The notes: generated by a model not told the origin, from the letters alone. Counted from the stretch's first letter, positions 1-11,217 are shown. The stretch: DNA of 64,000 nt from Ctenosaura bakeri (GCA_948474755.1 CAOLHI010000056.1:558001-622000); one strand, 5' to 3'. A program made the numbers and translations.

Positions 1-1514
1 TTTTTATACCCTGTATAAAATATATATATTTTAAACCTGTATAGAATTGGGAAGAACAGGAACAAAATCTGGAACTTTTCAGTCTTCCTTAAGAAGGAAG
101 TGTTTTCTTCTTCCTGATCAGACACACTCCCTTCAACAAAATTGCTTCCTAATATTATTCTGGGGTTTATTTTTTAAAAAAATCTGATGGACTGCATGTG
201 TAAGTTTTGTTACTTTTTTTTTTTTTAGGAAAAGAACTAAATCTATTTCGTCACTCATGATCGTGTTTAGCCTGCTGTCTTGCTCTTGAAATCATTCATT
301 ATTGTTAACAGTGCCGATTAATTTTTAACAGAAAGGTGCAACGCAACAGCATGACATGAAGAAGTAACAATGCATAAGCACATTTGCTGGGGACTGTCAG
401 TATGATCCATCGGTTTAAGTCCTGCTGAGCGTGTTGCAAAATTTTTGTCGGTCTGTAAATTTACCAGTAAATAAAATCCCTCAAGTCTTGAACTGTGTAT
501 GGAAAGAATGCATTTCAAATTCTAGTACATGTGGTATAAAATATACAGCGTGTTATGTGCTGTGGTTGCATGCAAAGAGACACCAAGGACTAAATTTAAT
601 TGCTAGTCTTGAGCAGACCTATTGAATCAATGCAAGTTATGCAAATGTTACCTTAGCAAGTTCTCATTGATTCAAAGCATCTAATCAAGTTTGGACTGAC
701 GATTGGCTTTAGGCTTGAGTCTCACTAATTTCAGTGGCGTCTAAAGGGCACTCCACACATTAAGATACTGAAGATGTTTGGAACTTGTCTTCCTCCTCTC
801 TTCACCTTACCGCCATACAGATGCAAAATGCAAATCCAGCAGACAAGTCTTTCCTATGGGTAGACTTGTTTCCTGGTAAGTTATCCAGTCATCTGGGAAA
901 CCTGTTGTGTGACCTGTGAAATAGCTGCCGAAACTTGTTCCCACCCAAATGAAGGGTATTGTGCAGAACTAGAAGCTAACACCCACCAAGAAGGAGACAG
1001 AGTGTCAATTTACACTCACAGAAGTATCCGACAATGGTGTGTCAGTGAACTGCAGCACTTTTCAAATAGATGTGCAAACGCACATGAAATGCAGGATTGC
1101 AATGTTCAGTGCCATTTGCATGTGCAATGCACAATGGAACCACATGAGCAAAGGCAGTACATGCTCAATTTTGCTTCCACAACACTCAACTAAATACAGA
1201 TGTTATGCATGCCCAAAAAGTATAACCACATGTGCAAAGGGACTAACATGTGTAAGTTGCTAACAGTATGCTAATCATATTTATAATAAGATGAGAGACG
1301 GAGCAGGGAGGAAAAAGAGGAAATGGAATAGATGTTTTAAATAGAACAAACATATTACCAATTTGGGCATATCCCTACTACAAACATTATTCATTTCACA
1401 CTGGTTTAAACTGTCATGGCATACACCAAGAAACATGAACATTGTAGTTTAATAAAGGTGCTGAGTCTACCCATTAGAGCAACTTGGCCTACTTCCCTCT
1501 TCTCCAGTTCACAA
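1..1514. other. AT-rich non-coding DNA, probably OTX2 intron
   Basis: I see no gene here. On the minus strand the stretch lies downstream of the OTX2 homeobox exon and contains none of the expected last-exon sequence, so it is most likely intron. Around 660-740 it holds a weak copy of a dispersed motif (see findings), and at 1040-1200 an unclassified repeat. Confidence 0.5.
1040..1200 (+). repeat. Unclassified interspersed repeat, copy 1
   Basis: This segment is rich in short alternating motifs such as TGTGCAATGCACAATGG. It resembles the reverse complement of 51920-52135 and more weakly the regions at 38975 and 53606. Shared landmarks are AACTGCAGCAC, a GTGAAATGCA-like word, ATTGCAATG and GCAATGCACAAT. 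I do not recognise the family. It has no coding capacity. Confidence 0.4.
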
Positions 1515-1690
1515 GCCTTTTCCGCACTGCACTTTTATAGTGTGATTGCTCTACTTTCAACCTCCTAGGGAATCCAGGGGTTTGCAGCTTCGGGAGGGGC
1601 CGCCTGGCCCCTCTGAAGCTGCAAACCCCAGGTTCCCTAGGAGGTTGAAAGTAGAACAATCACACTATAAGAGTATCGTGCGGAAAAGGC
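1515..1690. mobile_element. Family A hairpin MITE, copy 1
   Basis: This is a nearly perfect fold-back. The left arm runs from GCCTTTTCCGCAC through a TTTATAGTG box and CTACTTTCAACCTCC to the centre. The right arm is its reverse complement, ending GTGCGGAAAAGGC. The centre is GGGGCCGCCTGGCCCC. Family A is defined by these arms: GGCCATTTCYGCAC, a TTATAGTGC box, CCACTTTCAACATCC and GGGGTTTGCAGTTT. It has no coding capacity and probably moved using a PIF/Harbinger-type transposase encoded elsewhere. Confidence 0.8.
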
Positions 1691-2394
1691 CTCAGAAAGA
1701 GTAAAAGGCTATTAAAGGACTGTAAGTCCATGGTGTCAAAAATAAAATAAAATAAAAGGCTTGCAGTTTCCTGGGGCAGCTCTAGGTTTGATGTCAGCAA
1801 ATGCCACACAAGGCCCATCTCTTTCAGCAAGTCTGTTTTACCCCTTTGGAGTCAATGATAACCAAAGCAACCCAGTTCATTTGCAGATTACTGGGAGCCA
1901 TTGCCTCAATGGGCTTTGCTTTCATATTACAAGCTATTTCAGATTTCCTTTGAAAGTTCTGATGTGAACGGTGGAGGGAAACCTGCACACAAATCAAAAT
2001 GTAAAATGACGCAGGGCTTAGGAGATTAGTAGGGAATTCTTCTTTGGGGGAGGCGCATTTTGTGTACACCCGCATACGCATAGGAAATGTGTATCACCAG
2101 AACATTGTGGCCAACGACACTTACATGTGTACACGAAACAAAATGTGTCAGGGAGTAACTAAGGATGGAGGGCAAAATGAGAACACAAAAAGAAGAATTC
2201 ATCTTTCTTCACTCCTCAAAAGTCTGGCATTCATTGACTGAAAGACTGAAACTGGTTCACACCTAGACCTCTTACATTTGCTCTATTCATCTCTTTTAGG
2301 TTGCTTTCCCTTTCCTTCTCTCTTCTGATGCCAAAACTCCTATTTCTAAGAGCTCAACTGAAGTTTTTAAGATACTGCAGTGTTATAAATTTGG

Positions 2395-2990
2395 GGAGTG
2401 ATGTTGGGAAAATTCCAGCATTCTCTCTCCCCCTCATCTTGTTCTTAGAGCAAATGGGCATAGCTAGCATAGGGCTTCCTTTCTCTTTTGCATGCCAAAG
2501 CCCCACCATTTGCCTTTCTGTCATTTAAATGCATGATCATAAATACCTTTGGTGTTCAGGTGATCAGATCATGTGAGCCAGGACAGTTGCTTGGGTCATG
2601 GTCTTATAAAAGAAAGAGACCCCTTTCAGCTCTCTCTCTCTCCTCTCCATTTTTGCTTCCTCTTCTTCCTCTCTGACCATGCTTCGCATCTCCATCAGAA
2701 GATGGTGAGTTAAGACCAAAGCTACTACTATTCATTAGCTAGTTAGGTTGTAGGCTCTCCAATACATATGTAAATATAGAAGCCATTAGTAAACTTTTCT
2801 AAGTTTGCAATCTGAAGCTGCCTGCATTTGTTTTATTTCGTCAGTCTGAGATCAGAAAAGCCATACACAAATTTAGACATGCTTCTTCTGCTACTCTGCT
2901 AAAGGAGGCTGAATCCTGACAGTTCTAGCTTCCATAGAATTTCCCAATAGGGCTAACACCCTGGGAAACTTGTATTCCCAACAAGTGAAG
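2395..2990 (+). mobile_element. LTR-like interspersed repeat, copy 1
   Basis: The segment has a TATA box (CTTATAAAAG near 2604), a pyrimidine-rich stretch, an AGTAAA polyadenylation-like word near 2790, and an end reading ATTCCCAACA. A diverged copy lies in the opposite orientation at 47486-48330, sharing the GAGCAAATGGGCATAGCT word and the TATA region. This layout suggests a solo long terminal repeat of an old retroelement. No internal gag or pol sequence is visible. A non-LTR origin is not excluded. Confidence 0.4.
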
Positions 2991-3390
2991 GAGAATTTTC
3001 ATTGGCGGGACAGAATTCTTGTTTACGAGGGTAACACCCACTGTCGTCCCCCTCCCCACCATAGCTACCTCCCAGTGTTATTTGTACAAGAATGCCACAT
3101 GGTGATCTATGCTGCAAATTCACTTGAGCTCATACAAAACAAGGACTTTCTACCCAGGAATTTTGTCATGTCCTAAATGATCTGTTAGTTATATTTTGGA
3201 CTAAGAGGGGAGAATGCTTGGGGCCTGCATTTCTTCCAAAATAACACCTATGCTACAGATTTGCTTTTTCCATCAGACTCTGTGCTGTGTTCCAATCTGA
3301 CTAGAAGTTTACTCTCCGCTCTCAAAAAGTACAAAAATGGAGAAATTCAGCATTGTCTGCCAGTTAAACTCTACAGCATAGTGTAGATCT

Positions 3391-3533
3391 TTGAGTGCTG
3401 GACTACGCCCCTGGAGAGCAAGGTTCGATTCCCTGCTTGGCCATGGAAACTCACTGGGTGACACACTCTCAGCCCCAGAAAGCCCCCTGTTAGGGTCGCC
3501 TTAAATCACAAACAGTAAGGCACACAACAACAA
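3391..3533 (+). mobile_element. Sauria-type SINE, 5'-truncated
   Basis: The copy runs from TTGAGTGCTGGACTA through a tRNA B-box-like GGTTCGATTCC, the GCCATGGAAACTCACTGGG body and a tail ending in GGCACACAACAACA. Its tail matches the 3' end of the BovB LINE fragment at 44757-45115, the usual arrangement for this family. The tRNA A-box part is missing. Confidence 0.75.
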
Positions 3534-3959
3534 ACCAAAAACTCTACTTAACTCAATGGTAAAAACTCTACTGGTTGGGGCTAAAAGCTGCATTGCACCT
3601 AGTATTTAAATGAACACTGGGAAGTGGGTGAATAAAAGATTTCTATCATTTTTCAGAAATGAAACAGGGATCAACTAAAATCTGGTGTCAGCATAAAGTG
3701 ACACACAAGGGGCATAGTCATTAAAATTGGAACCTGCTTCTTAGCCAATGAAAGTAGACGTAGAGGAGAGCCCACAGGGAGCAATAGGTCTGAGGAACAT
3801 GTGAATCCGTGATGGATTCTTAACAAAATCCTTTGGGAAGCAGAGGCTGGTCAGTGGCTTTGTTTGAACTCACAGAAGACGAAAGGGACTGTCATTCTTT
3901 CTACATTTTCTCAGAGCTTCAGGTTTTTATGCCCCAGTCTTTTAACAGCCTCTGTGCTC

Positions 3960-4495
3960 AACATGTACAACCTCAAAATCTGATTTTTGCACTCAAGTAT
4001 TGTCTCCAGAGATGGGCACCACAATCCAAGGAGGATATTGACAAGCTGTCCAGAGAAAGGCAACCAAAGTGACCAAAGGTCTGGTAATCAAGCCTTATGA
4101 GAAATAACTGAGGGAGCTGGGTACATTCAGCTTGGAGAAGAAAAGACTGAGAGGTTTTATGATAGCTGTCTTTAAATATCTGAAGGGATGTCCTGTAGAA
4201 GTTGGGTGAGCTTGTTTTCTGCAGCTCCAGAGACTGGAACGCAAACCAGTGGAGGCAAACTACAAGAAAAGATCTCTCACTTAAATGTTTAGGCAGAATG
4301 TTTTGGCTGTAAGAACTGATAAACAGTGGAACAGACGGTGTCAGGAGAAGGCTGATGAATTCTTTGGCGGTCTTTAAACAGAGGTTGGATGGACATCTTT
4401 TAGGAGTACTTTAGTTGTTTATTCTTGCATGGCAGAGGGTTGGACTAGATGGCCCCGGTGGTGCCTTTGAACTCTTAAGATTTTACAATTCTACT
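3960..4495 (+). mobile_element. CR1 LINE 3' fragment
   Basis: The sequence contains the decayed C-terminal part of a CR1 reverse transcriptase, recognisable from words such as ATATTGACAAGCTGTCCAGA and ATCTGAAGGGATGTCCTGT. The 3' untranslated region follows, with GGTTGGACTAGATGGCCCC. Frameshifts and stops interrupt the frame. It is 5'-truncated, as is typical of CR1. Confidence 0.8.
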
Positions 4496-6510
4496 TGAAA
4501 ACTCAGAGCCGGTCTTGTCTTTTCTCTGGATCTATGAATGATGTATTTGCACCCAATGGGCACATCCTTTCCCATTCACATAGCCACCTAGCTGTGCACT
4601 TATAAAAATCCTAGCATTTTAAGTGGTCCCCAGAGGGAGACAAAACCACAGATGGTGCAGTCTGAAGATGCGCAATGTTAGTTAGGATCTGCATCCCGAT
4701 TTAGGGAGAACTTCACAGTTCACCCAAACCTCCCATTCTGCAATTCAGATCATTGCAAGAGCACTTAGATTTGGGGCAACCTAACCAAATACAGTTACAA
4801 AGCATTCAGGGGCTCCGTTTCTAATCTGTGCATGCTAGATCCATAGGTTCATTTCCTTTTTTTTTTTTTTTAAAGTGTGTGAGAGAGAAAGAGAGGGAGA
4901 GAGAGAGACGGCTTAGTATGCGTTAATATAACCTTGCTATGAACATATCAGGTATAGAAGCCAAACCGAACGCTCTGAAAATAGCCTGCTTTGGAGAGGA
5001 TTTAATATTGAGTATAAAAATAGATCTCTAAGGCTTGCGAAGAAATTTCCTCCCCACACCAAGCTTAAATTTGAAATGGTACTCTGGTACATCAAATCCC
5101 ACCTCAGAAGCAACTATGGGAACTGTGTGTATATGTATGTTTTGCACAGTTCCAGCTCTGCTCAGCTAAGCCACCAGTAGCCTGCTGTGCAAAGTTGTCG
5201 TGGCAGTGGGGAGGGGAAGAAGAGAAAAGGAATGCCCTTCTCCTAGCACCCTTCTGGAGGGCTTAGAGACCGGGCAGGGGGTAAGATGCTCATGTGAACA
5301 AAACATAGTGGACAAGGTGGAGAATCATAGATTGGAAACACCGACAAAATGAAGTTGGTCTGGTCTTGAAACCTACAAAGATGGCAGTACAATTTGTTCT
5401 TTAGTGAACACTTAGGGAAAGAAAAAGCTACATAAGAGACCTGTTGGATCAGACAGAAAGCCTATTTCATTCAGCAGTATGCCATTTTCCCCAGGGGACA
5501 ACCACACACCAGTAGGATGAGAGGGGCTGTTTAATCCTCTTCCATCATTGCTACCTAAAGCTCATATTTTGCAGTATGCTGCTCCTGCCCCTGGAAGTTC
5601 TGCTTAGGAGGCTGGTGGCTCCCTCATCATTGGGGTGGCAAAACTGCTCTGGTTTTTAGCCTGAACTTTAAAAGTATTACCCAAGTAAACCAGCCTTATT
5701 TGGGGGATTGATGGAAGCACCCTTGCGCACTGTCTTTAAAGTTCAGACTGAAGCCCAAAGTGGATTCATTGGCACCCAATGAAACCAGATCCACCAGCCT
5801 CCCTAGGCTGTGGTTCTTAGAAGTGGATAGATTTTTTTTAAAAGTCTTCTCTGCACATTGATCTAATTTCTCTATTTAAGTCGGGTTGAATTCCAGCCAC
5901 TGCCTCTCCTGTTCCAAGTCTTACCAGTTAATGTGCAAAATGTTGTGAAAAGACAGTTAGGAAAGAGTCACCCTGCTCTTCCACACAACACAGTTATACT
6001 GCTTTGATGCCACTTTCACAAACAGGGCTCCTTCCCCCACCCCGCAAAACTTGGGATTTTAAGTTTGATGAGGTACTTAGGATTCTCTGTTGGAGACCTC
6101 TAGTGCCTCCCCCAAACAACAACTCCCAGCATTGCGTAAGATGCAGGCAGGGTAGTTAAAGTGGAATTGTAGTGTTATACAGGTGCTGTGTGAAAGAGAG
6201 AGGATTTTGCCTTTTAACAGTTTATTTAAAAGAAAACTACAACATACCTGACATACCAAGGGGGAGTTAAAATTTAAATTTTCTCTTCTATCCATTTTGG
6301 GAAATGGTAGATCTCCCCTCTCCCAATTTTACAAAAGACCCCATTTATCTCTCAACTTGACAAAAGAATAAGAACATAACCCACACCCCCTTGGAAACTT
6401 GCTGTGAAATTTGACTCCTGTTTCCCATCTCAAAGTAATTGGCAGCCTTTTCCTTCCACAGTTTGCTTCAGCTTCCTTCTCCTTTCCTAGGGGACATTTT
6501 TAGGAAGAGT
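4496..6510. other. Non-coding, no recognised feature
   Basis: I find no gene, RNA or clear repeat here beyond a short T-run and a GA-rich patch near 4855-4910. It probably belongs to the OTX2 intron. Confidence 0.5.
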
Positions 6511-6520
6511 TGGCCTCCAG

Positions 6521-7100
6521 CTGGCTGGGGATGATGGGAGTTGAAGCGGAACCCATGCTCTCTTCCAACTCTTGAGTGGCACCACTGTCTGGAGATGAGG
6601 GGTGTTAAGAGCCCCACAGGTCAGGGAAAGATGAGTTTACCTGCTTTTACCTCTTGGGTGGCAGCTGCCTGGGAATTATAGGTGTCAAAGTCCAATCCAT
6701 AGGGGATAAAACTAATCTGATGCTCTCTTGGATGTCATGGCTGACTGGGGATGATGGGTGTTAGGTTCCAGCAGGTTGGAGGAAGGCTAAAATGATCCTT
6801 CCACCACCCACCCCTCTTAGGTGGCCCGAGTGCTTGGGAATGATAGGTTTTAAAGTCTAACAGCAAAGACTCATTTCATGCAGCCTGGCTATCTGGGAAC
6901 AATGGGTTTTATAGTCTAGAAAGCCTAATTAAGTGCTGCTCCAACTCCTGAGTGTCAGGACTCTCTGGGAATGATGGGCGATAGAACCCAACAGGCTGGA
7001 GCAAAGCTACTTTGACACCTCCTCCTCAGTGGCCTGGAAACCTGGGGATGATGGGCATTAGAGTGCAGTGGGTTGGGGAAAAGGCTGCTTTGACCTGGGG
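6521..7100. repeat. Degenerate minisatellite-like array in OTX2 intron
   Basis: About eight diverged units of roughly 58-86 bp follow one another. Each carries a version of CTGGGAATGATGGGTGTTA, followed in most units by an AGTCCAACAGGCTGGA-like word. Unit starts are near 6521, 6583, 6667, 6742, 6828, 6886, 6960 and 7035. The array ends about 120 bp from the splice donor of the homeobox exon. Confidence 0.55.
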
Positions 7101-7219
7101 AGGGTGTCTGGAGGGAAGGAGATTTCCCTTATTGTTCCTCATAGGCAGAGATCCACATAGAAAGAACAGGCACAGAGAGAGAGACTCAGGCAGGTCTTTC
7201 TGCCAGTTCCTGGCCTTAC

Positions 7220-7371
7220 CTGCACCCTGGACTCAGGCAGATTAATTTTGAGGGCGACCTCTTCCCGCATGAAGATGTCCGGATAGCGGGTTTTGGCAAA
7301 CAGGGCCTCCAGAACGTCCAGCTGGGCCCGGGTGAAGGTGGTGCGTTCCCTCCGCTGCTTCCGAGGGGTGG
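7220..7371 (-). CDS. OTX2: OTX2 second coding exon (first 46 homeodomain residues)
   Basis: This internal exon of 152 bases encodes the end of residue 33 through residue 83 of the homeobox transcription factor OTX2, a nuclear regulator of anterior head, eye and brain development. On the minus strand it follows a pyrimidine-rich acceptor ending GCCCAG and ends CAG followed by GTAAGG, a consensus donor. It encodes [20 protein letters not shown] and continues through LPESRVQ. That covers homeodomain residues 1-46: the N-terminal arm, helices 1 and 2, and the start of helix 3. The intron at homeodomain position 46/47 is the conserved paired-class position. Alanine in TFTRAQ favours OTX2 over OTX1, which has TFTRSQ there. 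The DNA-contacting part of helix 3, including the diagnostic Lys50, lies in the next exon, which is outside the window. No stops or frameshifts are seen. Confidence 0.97.
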
Positions 7372-7809
7372 CTGGGCAAGAAAAGCGGGGAGGGGGGATA
7401 ATGTAAGAAATCAACCCATAGCAAGCCCTCTCCATTGCACCCCAAAGAGCCTCCCCAGCCTCACTCCTCGCGGTAGCCCCTGTTAGAGTAGACCCACTGA
7501 GTCCACGAGGTTTACGCACACGTTGACTCAGCAGCGGGTCTGCTCCGGTTGGAACTAACAATAGGACAGAGGCCCCTGGTCCTTCTGGGGTGGAGAGAAG
7601 GCGGAACTCCGGGATGGAAGGAAAGGCCGTGGGGTGTGGAGCCGGCCAGCGATCCCCAAGGCAGTTAAGACGGCGCCCTAGATCGGTTCTGCCCTCCCAC
7701 CGCCACCCTGCGCTCCAGGCCAGTCGCCTTTCCCTTGAAGCCAGTTGGGGAAAACCACCAAATTGAACTCTTCTCCTCCTGGCGAGCAAGCAGCCTGTGC
7801 ATTACTGAT

Positions 7810-7980
7810 CCGCACGAATCTGTTATAGCGCGATGATTCCACTTTCAACCTCCTCTGGAATCCTGGGGTTTGCAGTTTCGGGAGGGGCCAGCCGACCCCT
7901 CCCGAAACTGCAAACCCCAGGATTCCAGAGGAGGTTGAAAGTGGAATCATCGCGCTATAACAGGCTCGTGCGGAAATGCC
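7810..7980. mobile_element. Family A hairpin MITE, copy 2, in OTX2 intron
   Basis: The two arms are almost perfect reverse complements around a short centre near GGGGCCAGCCGACCCC. The outer GGCCATTT of the left end is missing. It lies in the 1,775-bp intron between the two OTX2 coding exons and carries several CpG dinucleotides. The low arm divergence points to a fairly young copy. Confidence 0.8.
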
Positions 7981-8089
7981 CCCCAAGGGAGAAGGACGTG
8001 TGAGTGAGCGGGCGCGACCCGATCCCGACACACGTTTACTCCCTAATAAATCTCACCCAGGCTCTCTGCTCCCACAGACTCTGCAGCTT

Positions 8090-8165
8090 GTTCTTTTAAA
8101 TTGTAAGCCGCTTGGAGTCCCAATTTTGCGAGAAAAGCAGGATCCAAATAAACACAACAACAACA
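8090..8165 (+). mobile_element. LINE 3'-tail fragment (L2/CR1-like)
   Basis: The words TTGTAAGCCGCTTGGAGTCC and GGATCCAAATAAACA match the common reptile LINE tail of the form TTGTAAGCCGC...ATAAATAAA. Only the tail is present. A similar tail lies at 42300-42400. Confidence 0.45.
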
Positions 8166-9146
8166 GAAGGAGAAGCCTCCGAAGGCGAATCGAACCTTGG
8201 GTCCATATATGGACCGGATCCAACGTTTACTCCCGAGTAAACCTGTCCAGAAAGAGGGTCCCGCCCGACGTTTCCTTGTCGGGAAGGGAAGACGCCCTGC
8301 TAAAGCGTTCGCCTCCACGTCTACTCAGAAGTAAGCCCCACCGAGATGGAAATGGGTATGGGCGGATAGGATCGTACCCGGGAGGGAGGGAGGCACGCCA
8401 AGGGCGTTACTCGAGAGTAAGCCCCGCAGATTTCGAGGGCATCTAAAGCGCGGAAACACACGAACCCGTCCAGGTATAAACGGTGACATCGAGGTGGCTT
8501 CGCTTTCCCTCTCCCGCAGCCGAGCTCGAAGCTCAGGCCCCGATCCTGCTCAGCACCCTACCTCGAATAGGACAGGGAGTCCGATCTCCTCGGATTGGCC
8601 TGAAAGACATTCCCACGCTAAACCTGGGTCTAACACGGGGCTGGGGAGAGAGGCAAGTTTCGCCAATAGGGAGACCCCTTCCTCTCCCCCTCCACCCCCA
8701 ACATGCCCCCAGCCCTTTCTTCCACCCCACAGAGGACACCCTCCCCCCTCCATATCCACCCCCATCCCCTCCACCTTGGTTTCACACGCCCTAGGAAAGA
8801 AAAATGCTTTCGATCCGCTTCTAGGACGCACCCTCCAGGAAACCAGAACCTGGTGCAGAAATGTCTACCATGGGGAGGCAAGGTTAATTTGGGGGGAGGT
8901 GGTTGGGGGCGAGGTAGGACGGCGATTGGTCGCCTCCTTCTTCGCCCTCCTTCTCCACTCTCTCCCTCCTTGAAAGTCATCTAGCGTCTGGTGGGACACC
9001 AAGAAGACGTATCCTTACTGACATGTGTTCCCCCAAACTTCAGGACCTCCCCTCCATCCCTCATCCTTCCCTGTCCATCCCCCTCTTTCCTGAGGGTCCG
9101 ATCCCCCCGAAAGCAGTCGACCTTCCCTCTTTTTTTTTTACCTCAC

Positions 9147-9243
9147 CTGGGTACCCAACCGACGGATGGAGGAGGTCCATGCCCGAGGTGGTGAGACTCA
9201 GCCCGTTGACTGCGTAAGGTGGTTGCTTGAGATAAGACATCAT
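9147..9243 (-). CDS. OTX2: OTX2 first coding exon
   Basis: The 97 coding bases encode residues 1-32 and the first base of codon 33. The protein starts [20 protein letters not shown] and ends HPSVGYP. The start is the first of two adjacent ATGs (9243-9241), as in known OTX2 proteins. The exon ends CCCAG followed by GTGAGG, a good donor, and joins in phase 1 to the exon at 7371 to complete Ala33. This N-terminal segment precedes the homeodomain and distinguishes OTX2 (AVNGLSL) from OTX1 (GMNGLGL) and CRX. The bases just upstream read CTTTAG then C then ATG after a pyrimidine-rich tract, so an acceptor may lie directly against the start codon. The exon's 5' end therefore remains uncertain. No frameshift or stop is seen. 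Confidence 0.96.
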
Positions 9244-9400
9244 GCTAAAGTTGGGGTGGGGACGAGGAAAGATGGCCAAAATTCCCGGAGGGGGGAGGGT
9301 TGGGCGGGTGGGAGGAAGGGGAACTCTTCCACCTCTTCCTCCTCCTCCTTCTTCTTCCTTCCTCCCTTCTTCTCCTCTTCCTTCTTCAGGAGTTTGGGAT
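9244..9400 (-). other. Pyrimidine tracts and candidate acceptor before OTX2 start
   Basis: On the minus strand a purine-rich block (9340-9395 region) is followed by C/T-rich sequence and then CTTTAG at 9250-9245, one base before the start codon. If this AG is used, this exon contributes only one untranslated base. Otherwise the untranslated leader continues further upstream. Only transcript data can decide. Confidence 0.3.
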
Positions 9401-10224
9401 GGAGTTCTGGGCCCGGAAGCCTGGAGACTTGGAGTCTACTGTAATTTGGAAAAGAGGGAGGGTGGGAAAGAGGAAAAGTGAAGGAAGGAAAATGGAGATC
9501 AGTGTGTTTGTTCGGAAAAGGGCTGGTGGTGGTGGTGGTGGTCTTCTCCCCCTCCCCCCAAATTAGAATATGGTTGGAAAGAAGAAGGGAGAAGAAGGTA
9601 AGCCGTGAAAGACTTCTTTGCAAAATTGCGCACGGCCAGGTCGGAGGCTTCGACGTGGCCGCAGAGAGAAACTCGTTGCTTTCCCCCTCCCTCGAAAAAG
9701 TTACAGTGCAAAATAATTGGCTCCTTCCTTAGCACCATTCACACACACACACATACCGCTTGGCTTCTGGGGAGGGGATGGGGGGGTCATTTCCCTCGTA
9801 TTTTCCCCTAGCTTAGCGAGCAGTTAATTGTCTCCAACAAAACCCGATGGGGGCCCATTTCACAGACACAAAGACCTCCTCGGCTAAATAAATAAGGCCG
9901 AGAACAAAGTCCTCTCTCTCTTTCTACGCCCCCCCAACCCCCAATTCTTTTCTCCTGGCCACAAAGGAAGATATCTTTCGTTCCCCCCCCCCCAAAAAAA
10001 CTTTTTAATTACCTTGGATTTTTGCAACTGTAAAACAAGACCCCCTCTTTAAAAAAATCGGTCAGCCCTCCCCTTGAAAGAAAAAAAAGAGGGGCTAGAA
10101 TTAAAATACCTGCTTTAAAGAAGACCTGAATTGGGGTGGTAGGGGATTGGGGGGGTGCCTGACCTCTCTCCCCCCTCCACCGCCCCCCTCGATCATGGCG
10201 TGCCTGAAGTGATTACTATTCTCC

Positions 10225-10460
10225 TTCTCCCCGCCGCCCCCCTCCACAATTAGCACTTGGGCTAATTAGATTTAGAAGCCGAGGGAAAAAAAGCGTCCCA
10301 GATTTCAAGACTTTTAGAAACACCGGCGGCCGGAGGGTGGGATGGCGGGGGTGGAAATGAGGCGAGTGTTTTGCAAGCTAAACAAACAAGTCATTAACTT
10401 CGGCTTGAAGTGGAGCCTCCTTTACGGCAGCCCCTCCCTCCCAGTTAATTTTGGCGGAGG
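10225..10460. promoter_or_regulatory. Candidate regulatory stretch upstream of OTX2 start
   Basis: The sequence is free of recognisable transposons and holds clustered homeodomain-type cores: CAATTAGCAC, GGCTAATTAGATTT, GTCATTAACTTC and CAGTTAATTTTGG. It sits about 1 kb upstream of the first coding exon. The call is inference from composition and position. Confidence 0.25.
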
Positions 10461-11217
10461 TGGGGGGAGGGATGGAGGAGGGAAAGTTTCCCTTCCTGGC
10501 CGAATTTTGCAACCCGTGCCTCTCGGATCGTGGGGAGAGAAATGAAACACGGGTGTTTCCTGCTTCTTTGTTTTGGATTTTTTTGGGGGGGGAGGGGGGC
10601 GCAAACCATTCCTCCAAGGGAAGGACGGCAGCGTTTTTTGCTTTGCCTTTTGCATCCAACCAAATTCTCCCCCCTGTCCTCTTCGACACTTGGCCCAGGT
10701 TCGCTGTCAAAGATGGGGGGCTTCATTTTTAACACCCCTTTGGAGGAGGGCTGCCCTTTGAACCCACCACCGCAAAAAAAAAAAAAAAAAATTATAGGGG
10801 TTCGCTTTCTCTCCCCCCACCCCGAAACTGTTCTGGGATTTCAAAGGGTGAAGTTAACAGCTCCTGACAGATGAAACCTTGGAGATCTGGTGGGGGGTGG
10901 CATGAAAAGGGAGGGGGGTAAGGCTTCTCCAAGGATCTAATGAGGTTGGGGGGTTTGGGGGGAGGAGGAGATGGCCAGAGCCATTTTCTTTCCCCCTCCT
11001 CCCCAAATTTCCCCCTTCCCGAATGGCAGAAGTGGGGGCGACAAAGGGAGGGAAGGAGGAAGGAAAGACACAAACTGGTATTGGATCCTTTGGGTCTCTG
11101 GTCCCAATTCGGTCTCCTTTTATTTTCAGAAATTCAGAAACCGATTGTGAGCTGGGATCTTTTCGGAAATGTGTTTTTGGAGACGATGGTCTAACTTCTA
11201 TTGTTATCTCCCGGCTA

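Noticed and set aside
6521..7100. CRISPR-like array
   Set aside because: The units are diverged and irregular in length, without identical repeats and unique spacers, and the genome is vertebrate.
7220..7371. OTX1 or CRX in place of OTX2
   Set aside because: [20 protein letters not shown] and the N-terminal [13 protein letters not shown] match OTX2; OTX1 has TFTRSQ and GMNGLGL, and CRX has an N-terminus starting MMAYM.
7139..7789. Single 216-codon homeobox gene
   Set aside because: The open frame runs through introns on both sides; splice sites at 7371 and 7220 and the known OTX2 structure define a 152-base exon.
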